Positions 48,795-59,998 of a stretch of DNA of 64,000 nt are shown piece after piece. Position 1 is the stretch's first letter. Every line of letters starts with the position of its first letter. The stretch is from Ricordea florida. Its lineage: Eukaryota > Cnidaria > Anthozoa > Corallimorpharia > Ricordeidae. Location: the NCBI GenBank assembly GCA_949710005.1, contig OX453272.1:37043100-37107099 (forward strand). Reading direction: 5' to 3'. The notes beneath the pieces were generated by a model. The model was not told the origin of the DNA and did not search any database. It was given only the letters and a program-made list of their open reading frames with translations. Both the position numbers and the translations under genes were made by a program.

Positions 48795-50111
48795 TTGCCT
48801 GCGTGCAGACGTCTCCTATTTCCTTTGTTGCACGCGGAAAAGTTACGTCTGCGTAACGCCGTCGCTAATCGTGTTCCGGCATCCCGCTGGCAGGGTATTT
48901 GATTTCGCATAAATTATGAAATAGTATCCGTTGACAAGCGTGTGTGCGTTACAACGAAAGGCCACCAGTGTGAAAAAAATTGCATACTTTCAGGCTGCGG
49001 TGAAGCGTGTTTGCGAAGTCTTTAACATCGTGTCGCCTTATCCCGAGCAGGAAGAGTGCTTAAAGGCTATACGTGACGGGAAAAATGTATATGCAAGTCT
49101 TTCGACTGGATATGGGAAATCTTTGATTTTTTACGCGATTTCAATCATCGCTAATGTAATATTTGATCGTCCTCGTGGAACAAGCAAGGTCTTCATCATC
49201 TCCCCTTTGAAGACATTGATGGAAGACCAGGTGTGATATTTAAAGTCCACGAGTCTCTCGGCAGTGGCCCTTCATGATGAGCAATCTGAGGAAATTTTAC
49301 AAAATGTAGAAAGTAGTGCTTTCACCTACGTTTTTTTTTGTCGCCGGAAAGAATGCTGAATTCCAGCAGATGGAGGAAACTCCTTTCCTCCGTCCACTAT
49401 GGTTTACCTCCACTATAGAACGTTCCTGGCGGCAGTCATCATCGATGAAGCTCATTGTATTAGTCAGTGGGGCCTTTCTTCGAAGGCCAATCCAACGAAT
49501 GAATCGAGCCACGAACGTTTGAATAATAATCTGACGATTCCTCTTAAAGAATTCTCTTCTCAGGAGAAGCAGACTTTTCCGCAGTTAAATCATGTATCTG
49601 TACGGCATTTTTCTTGATAGGAAGCCCTGCCTTATAGGCTTTGGAGCTGTAGCTTTGAAAAATTTCTTCGTCGAGTTCTCTTAAGTTGGTGCGAAGTCCA
49701 CGTCGCTTTTGTAGTTTCCTTAGACACTGTTTACAAATATGATGTGATGTGTCATGCACTGTAAATTGGAAAGAAATAATTTCCTCGTACACGTTAAATT
49801 TTCCGCGCCCCCCCGCACAGATTTCGATCACTCTGCTTTTCGATCGACGAAAAACACAGCACACAATCGCACGTTTTGATTTGTTTTGGTTGGAAAACCC
49901 CGCTTACATACGCATACATTATCAGACCACATTCGATAACAACCAATCAGCGTTAACTCAAACAATGCGCACTGTGTGTCAGCCTATCACAGCGTGTTCC
50001 CAAGATCTTGGGAACCCAGCGGGACGCCGGAACACGATTAGCGACAGCGTTACGCAGAGGTCCCTTTTCCGCGTGCAACATAGGAAATAGGAGACGTCTG
50101 CACGCAGGCAA
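48795..50111. mobile_element. 1.3-kb TIR element carrying a RecQ fragment, 9-bp duplication
   Basis: TIRs of about 95 bp (TTGCCTGCGTGCAGACGTCT and its inverted copy) with exact 9-bp target duplications ACAAATAAT at 48786-48794 and 50112-50120. This is the size expected for Mutator-like elements. The interior holds RecQ-like helicase sequence instead of a transposase, so it is a gene-capturing (Pack-MULE-like) or derived element. Inserted in the intron between exons 48119 and 50455. Confidence 0.88.
48958..49480 (+). pseudogene. RecQ-like helicase fragment
   Basis: Reads FQAAVKRVCEVFNIVSPYPE and then the P-loop SLSTGYGKSLIFYAIS and SPLKTLMEDQV before a stop. A second frame 200 bases on gives IIDEAHCISQWG (motif II). 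Only the N-terminal helicase motifs remain, with frame breaks. Related to the intact gene at 61133 but not its direct copy, judging from sequence differences. Confidence 0.8.
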
Positions 50112-50454
50112 ACAAATAATATCACTACCTTTTTGTCTTCTTTCCCGAATGTAAACTAACTCTGAATATCCCTCACTGGGAGTTATAACTTTATTGTATT
50201 CCATTGTGCAGAAATAATTGGTGGACTTAAATGCACTCTTAAAGTGATCCATGTACTTCATAAACAGAGCAGGTTTAGGTTTTTAGCCAGCTAAAAGCTA
50301 CAGTGTAAATAACAACAAAAAATAAAGAAAATTGATTTTTCTCATTGATGGATTGATTAATTAGCTGTGGGACATTTTCTTTCCATTTCTCTTTCCATTA
50401 CAGCACATACACTGTGTATGAAAACAAGATCAAAATTGGTTTCTCCATACTTAC

Positions 50455-50500
50455 TCTGAGGAGCGGCAGGAACAGGTGGTGCAGGTCGTGTTTTAGCACT
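50455..50500 (-). CDS. SH3 adaptor gene, small Pro-rich exon
   Basis: 46 bp, phase 0 to 1, acceptor AACAG and donor GTAAGT. Reads SAKTRPAPPVPAAPQ, a polyproline linker between the two visible SH3 domains. Phases match both neighbours. Confidence 0.72.
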
Positions 50501-50727
50501 CTGTTAGATACAAAGGAAACATCATGCATGGTTGCACAGTACACCCTGCTAAATGTACGTGTACCGGCTATGAATCACATTACATTGCATTACACTCAAT
50601 TACTCACTACTTGTATTGTCCCTCATTACATCAAATTACATTACACTCCCAAGACCAAGACACTGGTATAGTCGAGCCTCTTAATTAATCCAGACTCACT
50701 GGGCCTTGGGCCAAACTTCCAGATAAT

Positions 50728-50815
50728 CTAGAAGCAGTAGTAGTAGTAGCAACTTTATTTCAAGAGGGTGACACTAAACAGTGTGAAACACCAATAAACT
50801 TGTGGCCCTACGATA
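50728..50815 (-). mobile_element. 3'-end fragment of a non-LTR retrotransposon
   Basis: AGCAACTTTATTTCAAGAGG followed by a CTTGTGGCCCT segment closely matches the 3' terminal region of the element at 57497-57575, including a simple-repeat tail (here AGT repeats). A severely 5'-truncated insertion. Confidence 0.7.
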
Positions 50816-50820
50816 TAAAC

Positions 50821-51090
50821 ACCTCTTACTAACCGAGTTCGAGGTCCGTACTGTAAGTTACAGACCGAGTTTTTCCGCTCGGATTTATGGCCCAAGCGCT
50901 AAGCGCGCGGGCCATGAATCCAAGCGGACAAAATGAGGATCTGTAACCTACAGTACGGACCGAGAAAACGAGGTTTCTAAGATATTTAGTATACCTCAAA
51001 ACAAACTTTTGAATTTCATGGGCCGTACAGTAAAATAAGCCTGCTAAATTGACCAATTACAGCGCACATACTAACTGAGAGATATAATAA
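50821..51090. mobile_element. Foldback repeat family, copy 2 of 3
   Basis: Same sequence type as 34118-34400, from CCTCTTACTAACCGAGTTCG to CTAACTGAGAGATATAATAA, with the same internal inverted repeats, partly eroded. Confidence 0.75.
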
Positions 51091-51900
51091 TATTTATTTA
51101 ATGTTTAAAATTTAAGGGTTAAACAAAACTGGACCAAAGAAAGAAGTTAGGAAATCGAAAATCCCAGATAATCAAGGTCCAGATAATCAAGGTTCTGCTG
51201 TAAAATGTTTGCTCTTTGTAAAGCCAATTGAAAACTTGAAACTTACCTTCTGCAATTTTCAATCTGATTTGGATAATCATCACAACAACTTTGAGCCTTA
51301 TCAAAATAAAAGTTCATTATATGCCATCATCTCCCTTTAAAAAATCACATTTAAAGGCAGGTCACAAGGTTTACATACAAGATAGCAAATTTTCAGACTA
51401 TAATTCAGTGAAGTCATTTTTTGTTGCTTCTTTTTCTGTTGTTCTTGTTTGTCTTTTTTTGTTTTCAACAAGAATTAACTGGCACCAACCATTTTTTTTC
51501 TTTCACCAAAACACACTTGCACAGACTTTCCCACAATCCTTGGGACAATTCACCTCATAGGAAGTGAATAGCATTGAATATCCCACAATAGTGAGCCACT
51601 CAGATTACCAAAACGCCAAGGTTGCCGCGTTGCTACACACTCAAAAAACTTGTTTTGTCTTCTACCTGTACAAGTATGAATGTCTTGTACAGTAACACTG
51701 GACTGTATTGAAACAGAAACCCAAACGACTTGAAACGTGTAACTGCCTTGGAACGTCGTTAACCACAGCTTGTCCATATTCAATCTACCAAGTACCATAT
51801 TTGGAAAATCAAGAAATCCAAATAAACCAATCAAATTGGCTTCAGTAGTATGATGTACCAAGTAGAAATACCTGCTTCTGCTCAAAACAGTTTCCAAATA
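51091..51900. other. Intron, unassigned
   Basis: No exon or repeat recognised. Confidence 0.4.
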
Positions 51901-52190
51901 AATACCTCTTATTAATCGAGTTCGAGGTCCGTACTGTAAAATACGGACCAAGTTTTTTCCAGTCGATATATGGCCCAAGCGCGAAGCGCGCAGGCCATAC
52001 ATCGACGGGAAAAAACGAGGATCCGTATTTTACAGTACGGACCGAGAAAACGAGGTTAATAAGATATTTATTATACCTCTGGAGTCATTTTGGCGACCAA
52101 AACAAACTTTAGCGGGCCATACAGTGAAGTACGGCCCGCTAAATTGACCAATCACAGCGCGCGTACTAACTGAGAGATATAATAAATTAT
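51901..52190. mobile_element. Foldback repeat family, copy 3 of 3
   Basis: Same family as 34118-34400 with substitutions in the inner hairpin (GTAAAATACGGACC instead of GTAAGTTACGGACC), compensated on the other arm so the pairing is kept. AATAAAT flanks both sides and may be a target duplication. Confidence 0.75.
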
Positions 52191-52288
52191 GGTACTTAGG
52201 ATACAGCGGAAATATTGAATCAGGATGAGCCATGGATTCGCATGACATGCTTCAAGTTTTAAGGTTTCCTGATTGAAACAAGCCATAC

Positions 52289-52545
52289 CTTTGGCCCTTT
52301 ATTTGGAGTTACTTTCTCTGCTTCTGTCACAGTTGACTCATTCCTTTCTTCCTTTTTGTCATCAAGATGGACTTTCTTTAACTTTTTAGCTAACATATCT
52401 ATGTTGACAAGGTTTCCAAAACCCACACCACCTCCAGGTAACTTTTTAGATTGTAACACTGCTGAGTTCCGCTTCTCTTCTACATCTGCTGTTTGTGCTT
52501 CTTCATAACTAACAGTAGGTTCTCTCTTACTAGTTTGTGGAGCTC
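52289..52545 (-). CDS. SH3 adaptor gene exon (linker)
   Basis: 257 bp, two-base entry, phase 0 exit, acceptor TTTAG and donor GTATGG. Reads APQTSKREPTVSYEEAQTAD, then LPGGGVGFGNLVNIDMLAKK and a charged region ending NKGPK. The GVGFGN-x-V segment resembles the GFG-containing linker of the family. Confidence 0.82.
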
Positions 52546-52609
52546 CTAAACAAAAATGTACTATGACATTACTGAAGGAACACAATTTTGACAATAATTG
52601 AAACAGTAA

Positions 52610-53800
52610 TTATACTAAATAATTATACCTGGCTTTACCCTATAATCATACTAAATAATTATACCTGGCTTTACCCTATAATTATACTACATAATTATAC
52701 CTGGCTTTACCCTACAATTATACTAAATAATTATACCTGGCTTTAACCTACAATTATACTAAATAATTATACCTGGCTTTACCTTACAATTATACTAAAT
52801 AATTATACCTGGCTTTAACCTACAATTATACTAAATAACTATACCTGGCTTTACCTTACAATTATACTGAATAATTATACCTGGCTTTAACCTACAATTA
52901 TACTAAATAATTATACCTGGTTTTACCTTACAATTATACTGAATAATTATATCTGGCTTTACCATATAATTATACTACATAATTATACCTGGCTTTACCC
53001 TACAATTATACTAAATAATTATACCTGGCTTTACCCTACAATTATACTAAATAATTATACCTGGCTTTACCTTACAATTATACTGAATAATTATATCTGG
53101 CTTTACCATACAATTATACTAAATAATTATACCTGGCTTTAACCTACAATTATACTAAATAATTATACCTGGCTTTACCTTACAATTATACTAAATAATT
53201 ATACCTGGCTTTACCTTACAATTATACTGAATAATTATATCTGGCTTTACCTTACAATTATACTAAATAATTATACCTGGCTTTACCTTACAATTATACT
53301 AAATAATTATACCCGGCTTTACCTTACAATTATACTGAATAATTATATCTGGCTTTACCTTACAATTATACTAAATAATTATATCTGGCTTTACCTTACA
53401 ATTATACTGAATAATTATATCTGGCTTTACCTTACAATTATACTAAATAATTATACCCGGCTTTACCTTACAATTATACTGAATAATTATATCTGGCTTT
53501 ACCTTACAATTATACTAAATAATTATACCTGGCTTTACCTTACAATTATACTGAATAATTATATCTGGCTTTACCTTACAATTATACTAAATAATTATAT
53601 CTGGCTTTACCTTACAATTATACTGAATAATTATATCTGGCTTTACCTTACAATTATACTAAATAATTATACCCGGCTTTACCTTACAATTATACTGAAT
53701 AATTATATCTGGCTTTACCTTACAATTATACTAAATAATTATATCTGGCTTTACCTTACAATTATACTGAATAATTATATCTGGCTTTACCATATAATTG
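52610..53800. repeat. 36-bp minisatellite, about 33 units
   Basis: Unit of the type AATAATTATACCTGGCTTTA followed by CCYTAYAATTATACT. On the coding (minus) strand each unit contains AAAGCCAG/GTATAATTATT, which copies the exon end and donor of the SH3 exon at 55085. The array fills most of the intron downstream of that exon. Confidence 0.95.
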
Positions 53801-53871
53801 CTGCGGAGTGAGCAGCAACATAATCAGGATTTAAAGAGAGACACATAAGGTAGGACGAATTCTCGAAATCA

Positions 53872-54305
53872 TCACTTTTTACCAGAATGCATTGCATTTA
53901 ACCACACTTTTTACCAGAATGCATTGCATTTAACCACACTTTTTACCAGAATGCATTGCATTTCACCACAGTTTTTACCAGAATGCATTGCATTTAACCA
54001 CACTTTTTACCAGAATGCATTGCATTTAACCACACTTTTTACCAGAATGCCTTGCATTTCACCACAGTTTTTACCAGAATGCATTGCATTTCACCACACT
54101 TTTTACCAGAATGCCTTGCATTTCACCACACTTTTTACCAGAATGCATTGCATTTAACCACACTTTTTACCAGAATGCCTTGCATTTCACCACAGTTTTT
54201 ACCAGAATGCCTTGCATTTCACCACAGTTTTTACCAGAATGCATTGCATTTAACCACACTTTTTACCAGAATGCCTTGCATTTCACCACAGTTTTTACCA
54301 GAGCT
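53872..54305. repeat. 32-bp minisatellite, about 13 units
   Basis: Unit TTTTTACCAGAATGCATTGC plus ATTTAACCACAC with variants (CCTTGC, TCACCACAG). Lies inside a segment (about 53800-54917) that splits the 36-bp array. Because 32 is not a multiple of three, the frames stay open and give spurious repeat proteins. Confidence 0.93.
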
Positions 54306-54917
54306 CTTGGCAGCACTTTTTACAAGAATGCATTGCACCAGAAACGCATGAGGATGTCATACCGTTGCACCCGCACCATGGCGTCCTTTTTCGCATGGAT
54401 TTTAGTGAGAGTTTGTAAATCTGGACGATTAATTGTGACATCTTAATCTAAAACTTAGTGTGTCATTTCGTAGCAGTCTCACCTCCTTGGTCGAATTCTT
54501 AAATGAAGAGATCAACAACATTCTAAAGACATTTCCAGTCAACATAAAATGTGTATCAGTTCAGAATTTATAAGTCAGCTTTTTGCTACTAGAATTTCCA
54601 CATCTTTCGATTTTTGGGATTTGGTAAAGAGGAGATCTATGTGTATCGTTTTATGTCCAAACATAAGTCAGCTTTTTGCTCCTACAATTTCCACATATTT
54701 CGATTGTCCCAATCTGGTAAAGGGGAGGCTGATATGTATCGTTTCATATCCAAACATAGTCACACCTCGCCACTTTTCGTAACGCCAAAATTTGTGACGA
54801 TTTTGAGAATTAAAGGTGCTTTAACAAGTCTTGGGACGCGCAGGTAGATGGAAAACTGCCTAAACTATGTCAGTATCAATAGAATGTGCTGCAGCATCAC
54901 TATCTTAGAGATACCCT
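54306..54917. other. Intron segment between two parts of the 36-bp array
   Basis: No coding content. AGTCAGCTTTTTGCTMCTA is repeated twice at about 54570 and 54665 within an imperfect 115-bp tandem pair. Confidence 0.55.
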
Positions 54918-55084
54918 AGTTATACTACATAATTATGCCTGGCTTTACCCTATAATTAAACTAAATAATTATACCTGGCTTTACCCTATAATTATACTAA
55001 ATAATTATACCTGGCTTTACCCTATAATTATATATTAAATAATTATACCTGGCTTTACCCTATAATTATACTAAATAGTTGTAC
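54918..55084. repeat. 36-bp minisatellite, proximal part
   Basis: Four to five further units directly adjoining the SH3 exon. The unit nearest the exon merges into the real donor (minus strand AAAAGCCAG/GTACAACTATT), so the array starts exactly at the splice site. Confidence 0.9.
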
Positions 55085-55300
55085 CTGGCTTTTCTTCCAG
55101 CATTGGCTCAAGGTGTGCTGTGTCTTCAATAATTTCAACAAAGTTAGAGGGAAAGACGCCAATTCTGTTCCACAGCCTGCCAATCCACCACCCTTCTTCA
55201 TCTTCCCCAAGTATATCAACAATGTCATCCACTTCTAGAGTAAGCTCATCATCATTTTCTTTCTCATAGCGAAATGTAACTTTGCCTTTCTTTCCAGCCA
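55085..55300 (-). CDS. SH3 adaptor gene exon: SH3 domain (second-type)
   Basis: 216 bp, two-base entry and one-base exit. Complete SH3 domain: KVTFRYEKENDDELTLEVDD, EEGWWIGRLWNR and GVFPSNFVEIIED. The pattern matches the second SH3 domain of CD2AP/CIN85. Acceptor TAGCAG, donor GTACAA. The preceding exon with the first SH3 domain was not found. Confidence 0.9.
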
Positions 55301-55589
55301 CTGCTAACAAGAAATGCAAGACTCTGTTAGTATTAACTTTGTTTTAGGACATATATGTTTCATATTTACGTCTGCGATATTTAATATGCTATTGAGATAA
55401 GGAAAAGGATAATCATGGCCAATGATATAATAATTTGTTTGTGTCAGGCATTAGTCACTTAGCTAGAGACTGCAAAATTGTGACTGCTTATGCTGGTCAA
55501 CTTCAGGCCATAGGGTCAACTGATTTTGGGGAACTGTTAATATGTAGTTTAGTGCTTTTCCCTAACAGGTGCATTCAAATTTTCATTTT

Positions 55590-55977
55590 CAAGTGCCTAC
55601 ATTGTCTTCCATGTTTTTGTGGTTTTGGCATTAAGAGTAGATAGCTGTTTAAAGTTCCTGCTTGAGCCACACCCATCAAACTTGACCGAGCTAGTAAGGG
55701 GCATGGTTGTATTCCTGACTTGACATCACAAACTGCTTTGCATGCATGTCTATAAAGACTTAATGGAATGCAAATCAGTTTGTGATGTCAAGTCAGGAAT
55801 AGACCCATGTCCCTTACTAGCTCGGCCAAGTTTGATGGGTGTGGCTCAAGCAGGAATTGTGAACGACGATTTCTGGGAAAAAAACACAGTGGAATTCGAA
55901 AAAAACTTTTTTGAAAAGCTATCTACTCTTAATATACATACCAGAACCACAAAAACGTGGAAGACAATATAGGCACT
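55590..55977. mobile_element. Foldback element of about 390 bp
   Basis: Two inverted blocks: GCCTACATTGTCTTCCATGT with its partner near 55965, and TGCTTGAGCCACACCCATCA with its partner near 55840. Arms are interrupted by about 70 unpaired bases on one side. Non-autonomous DNA element in an upstream intron or flank. Confidence 0.75.
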
Positions 55978-57330
55978 AAATAAGCTTTGTTGCCCCCACA
56001 GGGTTTTGACCCAACCAGCCAAAACCTGAGAAGGCACCCAAGAAGCCCCCCGCGTATAGAGAGGAAAATATCGGTGAAGCAGGCAAAATCTCGATTTTTG
56101 AGAACACGGCTCGCAGAGGATTGCTGAAAAGCATGCAAACGATTGCTGAAAGTTCACTGGGGGTCAAATAAACACTCAAAGGCTTTTGGAAGCGGACTCT
56201 TTGCCACAAGGTTCTGAAGTCCAAAGGTATTAAAGTGTGTATAGCTTTCAAGATAAATGTCAGTTTATTTGCTGAAAAAATGCATCAAAGTCCATTCGAT
56301 CTGGAGTCAAAATTGTGGAAACTCGAATTGCTCATCGAGGTCTTTGAGAAAACTTGCAATGCTCATCGATGTCTTTGACTGAAAGACACAATCACACTTG
56401 GATTTGTCAGACACAAATCAAACCTAACTTGGCTTGAATGACTCACACCACAATCCAAAAGTATATTCAGTGATTTGAGAAAAGGACAAAGAACTGGTTT
56501 AGTGATTCATGGGCTGTGATACTGGCATATTTTCAGAGTTCCAGAGGTCCAGAGGTTGCATTTTCCAGATTTACTCAAAATAACCAAGCCTGTCAGGTAA
56601 CATAAATGGTCATTCCCTGTACAAAGTTTTGCTTCAGACTGATATTATACACTCCATAATATAAAAAAGTGGGGGCAGCTTTCGTAAGAGCTGTTACTAG
56701 TTGTAACATGATAACCTTTTAAAATGCAAAAATGTTTGTAGTCTATAGACCTCAGCAACCGTTTTAATTACTGAATTTAGCTTCCAAACTGACTTGGTCA
56801 CTTACAGTGTACAGATACTATGTAACTCTACTGTAACTCTACTGTGCTGTCTGTTTTCAAGGCTGGGGGCACTGCTTCTGTTGCTTGTTTGAGTGCATTC
56901 TTTTTTTCCCTATTTATTCACTTATAAGGCGCACTCGGTTATAACACACACCCAAAACTTTCAAAGACGATTTTGACAAGTAAGCAAAATGAAAATTTCA
57001 CCCAAATACCCTGTCATAAGACGCACCCAGAATTACGTTGTTCGTTCATGTTCGTTGTAATTACAAAATTTGCTTCCATAAGTTACTAATTTCGATGCTT
57101 AAGTTACTAATTCTGACGTCAATCATTTCAAGCACGTGCTTTGGAGCACATTTGCTTTTCGCTCAAATCACCTTGGCTTTGTTGAATACATTTACGAACT
57201 TGTTTGTTGTAGTTTTTAAATTCGTTGTAAAGTCAATTATTTCAAGCACTTCGAAAAGATCCATGCGCAGTAAGAAGCCTGGATGATTAATGGCCCGTTC
57301 TGACCTACACGCCTTCCGGAAAGAAGTGAG
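55978..57330. other. Unassigned region with an old DNA-element edge
   Basis: No exon recognised. From about 56920 a segment with ATAAGGCGCACTCGGTTATA and a second CATAAGACGCACCC copy looks like the edge of the pogo-like element whose coding tail follows at 57330. Confidence 0.45.
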
Positions 57331-57501
57331 CGCCCAGAAAAGAGGTGGTGTTGCGGTGGATCGATCGAGCTTGGAGTGAGATCCCAGTAGATTTGATAAC
57401 AAGATCGTTCAAATCCTGTGGCATCAACAATGCTCTTGATAGAACTGAAGACGATGCGGTTTGGGACGACGAGGAAGAAGAAACAGAAGACGCAGATAGA
57501 T
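57330..57501 (+). pseudogene. Pogo/Tigger-like transposase C-terminal fragment
   Basis: Plus-strand frame KEVVLRWIDRAWSEIPVDLI followed by TRSFKSCGINNALDRTEDD and an acidic tail to the stop near 57501. W-x-x-aW-x-x-I then SFK-x-CGI-x-NALD-x-TEDD is the end of DDE transposases of the pogo/Jerky group. Upstream catalytic parts are absent. The stop merges into a (GATA)n tract that belongs to the neighbouring retrotransposon. Confidence 0.72.
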
Positions 57502-59998
57502 AGATAGATAGATAGCAACTTTATTTAAAGAGGGTAGCACGTGACAGAAAAATTCTGATAAACCTGTGGCCCTCTATTCTAAAAATTACAATTTAAGATA
57601 CAACTAATTTATCTAAATTATTCTAATTACAAAAGTTTAAAATCTTTAAAATTATGCTTAAATTACAATAATTAAAATTAAAAATACAACTTATTAATTT
57701 ACTTCTTCTAACTACAAAACTAATGTGCTGAAAATGGGAAAGAAAAGAAAGAGATATGTACATGAGTAAAAAATAGATCAAGCTAGGGGTTAAAGAGCTG
57801 AGAAATATTTTTTAAGTGCAGACTTAAACGAGCCAATAGTGTTCTTCTTACGCACGTCTAGAGGGATCTTGTTCCAAAGTTTTATCGCACGAACTTGAAA
57901 GGAACGACCCCCTTCTGTTTCCCTATTATAATAAGGACACACCAAGTTATACTTCCCATATCGACTAGTTCTACTATGTCGGTCCGAGTTCCTGGGTAAC
58001 AGTTGCGTAATGTAGCTGGGGCAGTGTTCTTCATTGTTGATGCGCGTAAATATTAAGCTACTCATTTGAGAATTTAATTCGTCCTTCAGCGGAAGCCAGT
58101 CTAGCCGCCTAAATAGGACCTCACTCCTTTCTCCGGTATCAGCATCTAAAATTACTCGAGCTGCTCGCTTTTGCAGTTTAGAAACACGTTTGACATTCTC
58201 TACTGACGAAGTGCTCCATGCGCATGATCCGTACAGCATTATCGGCTTGATTAGTGCGTTAAAATACAGTTTGCGCTCTGCAAGAGGCAAATTACGCTTA
58301 ATCTTCTTTAGTACAGCAATCCGTTGTGACACCTTTTTACAAAGGTCATCGATATGTTCAGTAAAGCTTAGGTGGCTGTCTAGTTTCACTCCAAGTAGTT
58401 TTTGTGAGGTGACTTGTTCAATCTCAGTACCATTGCATGAAATTTTAAGGTCCTTATCTAGAGCTTTCTTCTCCAGGCGTTTACCAGTAACAAGCAGACT
58501 TTTCGTTTTGGTCGCATTCAGTACCATCCTATTTTCGGACGTCCAATTTGCTATCTTGTTTATATCATCTTGTAGCCGTTGCTGGATTGCAGGTAGATCG
58601 GAAACTTGAGCAGAGGTACTCAAAGTGGTGTCGTCTGCATAAATGTCTACAATTGACCGGGAAACTGCATGGGGAAGATCGTTAACAAACATAATAAATA
58701 ATAGGGGCCCCAGGACTGATCCCTGCGGAACACCGTGAGTGATCAGTCTGTGTTCTGACTGCACTCCATCAATAACAACTGATTGCCTTCTACCCTTTAA
58801 ATAATCCTTGAAGAGCAGTAGTTCCTTGGATGCTACGCCGTATGTCTCAAGCTTTGACAAGAGTATGTCATGGTCAATTAGGTCAAAAGCCTTCTTGTAG
58901 TCAATGAATACAAGTCCACTGACTTGGTCTTTGTCCATATCTGATAGTAATTGATCTATTAGACGAACGAGCGCTGTTTCGGTAGAGTGTGATCTTCGGA
59001 ACCCGGACTGCAAATTGTAAAGCAAGTTGTTGCTTCTCATATAGCTATACAGGGCTTGATGGACATGCTTTTCAAAAATTTTTGAGAGCAAAGGGAGCAC
59101 AGAGATTGGGCGATAATTGTTCTTGTCTTCTTTGCTTCCTTGGCCCTTGTAAATAGGCGTCACTTTGGCAGATTTCCACGCCGATGGGAAAAGTACCTGT
59201 GTCAATACAGCGATTTATAAGCCGACTAAGGGACATGGAGATTGCGGGGGCAGCTGCTTTCAGTATCTTAGCGCCAAGTCCATCAGATCCAGTGGCCTTG
59301 TGGGATGGCATGTGTTGTAATAACTCCTCAACCTTTTGCGGCGTAATGTGTGGAATAGTGAACTGCGTTTTGTTTACTTCACTTGTTAAGTCCCTAGGAG
59401 TGGTCTGTGACGCTGTAACTGGTGGTAGATTTCGGAGCAATTTTAGGGGCTGCTTCACGAACCAAAAGTTTAGGCGCTCTGCAATTTCGAGTGTATTTGT
59501 AACCACTTCGTCGCCTTCCCTCAGCTGACGTAAAGAGGCATGATTGTTTACGTCCTGTCTAGTGAGATTTCTGATAAGGCTCCACAACCTTTTAGGGTTA
59601 TGTTTATGTTCAGCAAATTGGTTCTTGAAATATTGCTCTTTGGTACTTTTAATTAACTGACAGACTTCATTTTTCACCCGTTTAAAAGTGGCCCAGTCAT
59701 CAGGACTTGCAGATATTCTCGCTTTCTTTAGCAATTTATCTCTTTTTCTCATGTGTTCGTTGATTTTAGTAGTGAACCAAATTGGCTGGGCTCTGTTTTT
59801 TACTCTTTTCTCTTTCACAGGTATCTGAGAGTCAAGAACATCAGTAAATATTTTGTACCAGCAGTCTACAATATCGTCAGTGTCTTCGAAAACAAAGGCT
59901 GCGTCCCACGGGGCATCCCTAAGCTCATTAACCCTTTCACTCCCAGGGGCCTTGATGCTTGATTTCCTGTTATTCCCAGAGGCAATTAGGAGGCTCAC
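57497..59998 (-). pseudogene. Non-LTR retrotransposon, 5'-truncated and frameshifted
   Basis: Minus strand. 59998 to about 59190 encodes the endonuclease-RT linker and RT start (KATGSDGLGAKILKAAAP, SRLINRCIDTGTFP). A frameshift near 59190 moves into the frame from 59205 to 57790, with YKGQGSKEDKNNYRPISVLP, FIDYKKAFDLIDHDIL, GVPQGSVLGPLLFIMFVND and YADDTTLS (catalytic YADD). A 3' UTR of about 270 bp ends in (GATA)n at about 57497-57520. The endonuclease is missing. CR1/jockey-type by sequence. Confidence 0.88.

Larger units (their letters stand above)
35909..55300 (-). other. SH3KBP1: CD2AP/SH3KBP1-like SH3 adaptor gene (partial, multi-exon)
   Basis: A set of minus-strand exons with consensus splice sites and matching phases: 55085-55300, 52289-52545, 50455-50500, 48119-48342, 46392-46467, 43452-43814, 41925-42019, 39875-39931, 38047-38105, 37542-37652 and 35909-36247. 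Two SH3 domains, a proline/lysine-rich linker, the family segment TLNHLTANRAK-x-PQKRPPS and a C-terminal coiled coil ending in a stop identify the CD2AP/CIN85 (Drosophila cindr) family, which links receptor endocytosis to actin. The family has three SH3 domains; the first, and the 5' end, were not found up to 56 kb. The join between 39875 and 38105 is not phase-consistent, so a small exon is probably missing there. Introns contain many transposons. Confidence 0.85.

Noticed and set aside
48795..50111. Helitron origin for the RecQ-containing element
   Set aside because: Long TIRs and an exact 9-bp target duplication are present, and no Rep/HUH motif is seen. Helitrons have neither TIRs nor duplications.
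53924..54446. Repetitive ORFs over the 32-bp array
   Set aside because: The unit length is not a multiple of three, and the ORFs exist in several overlapping frames within an intron.
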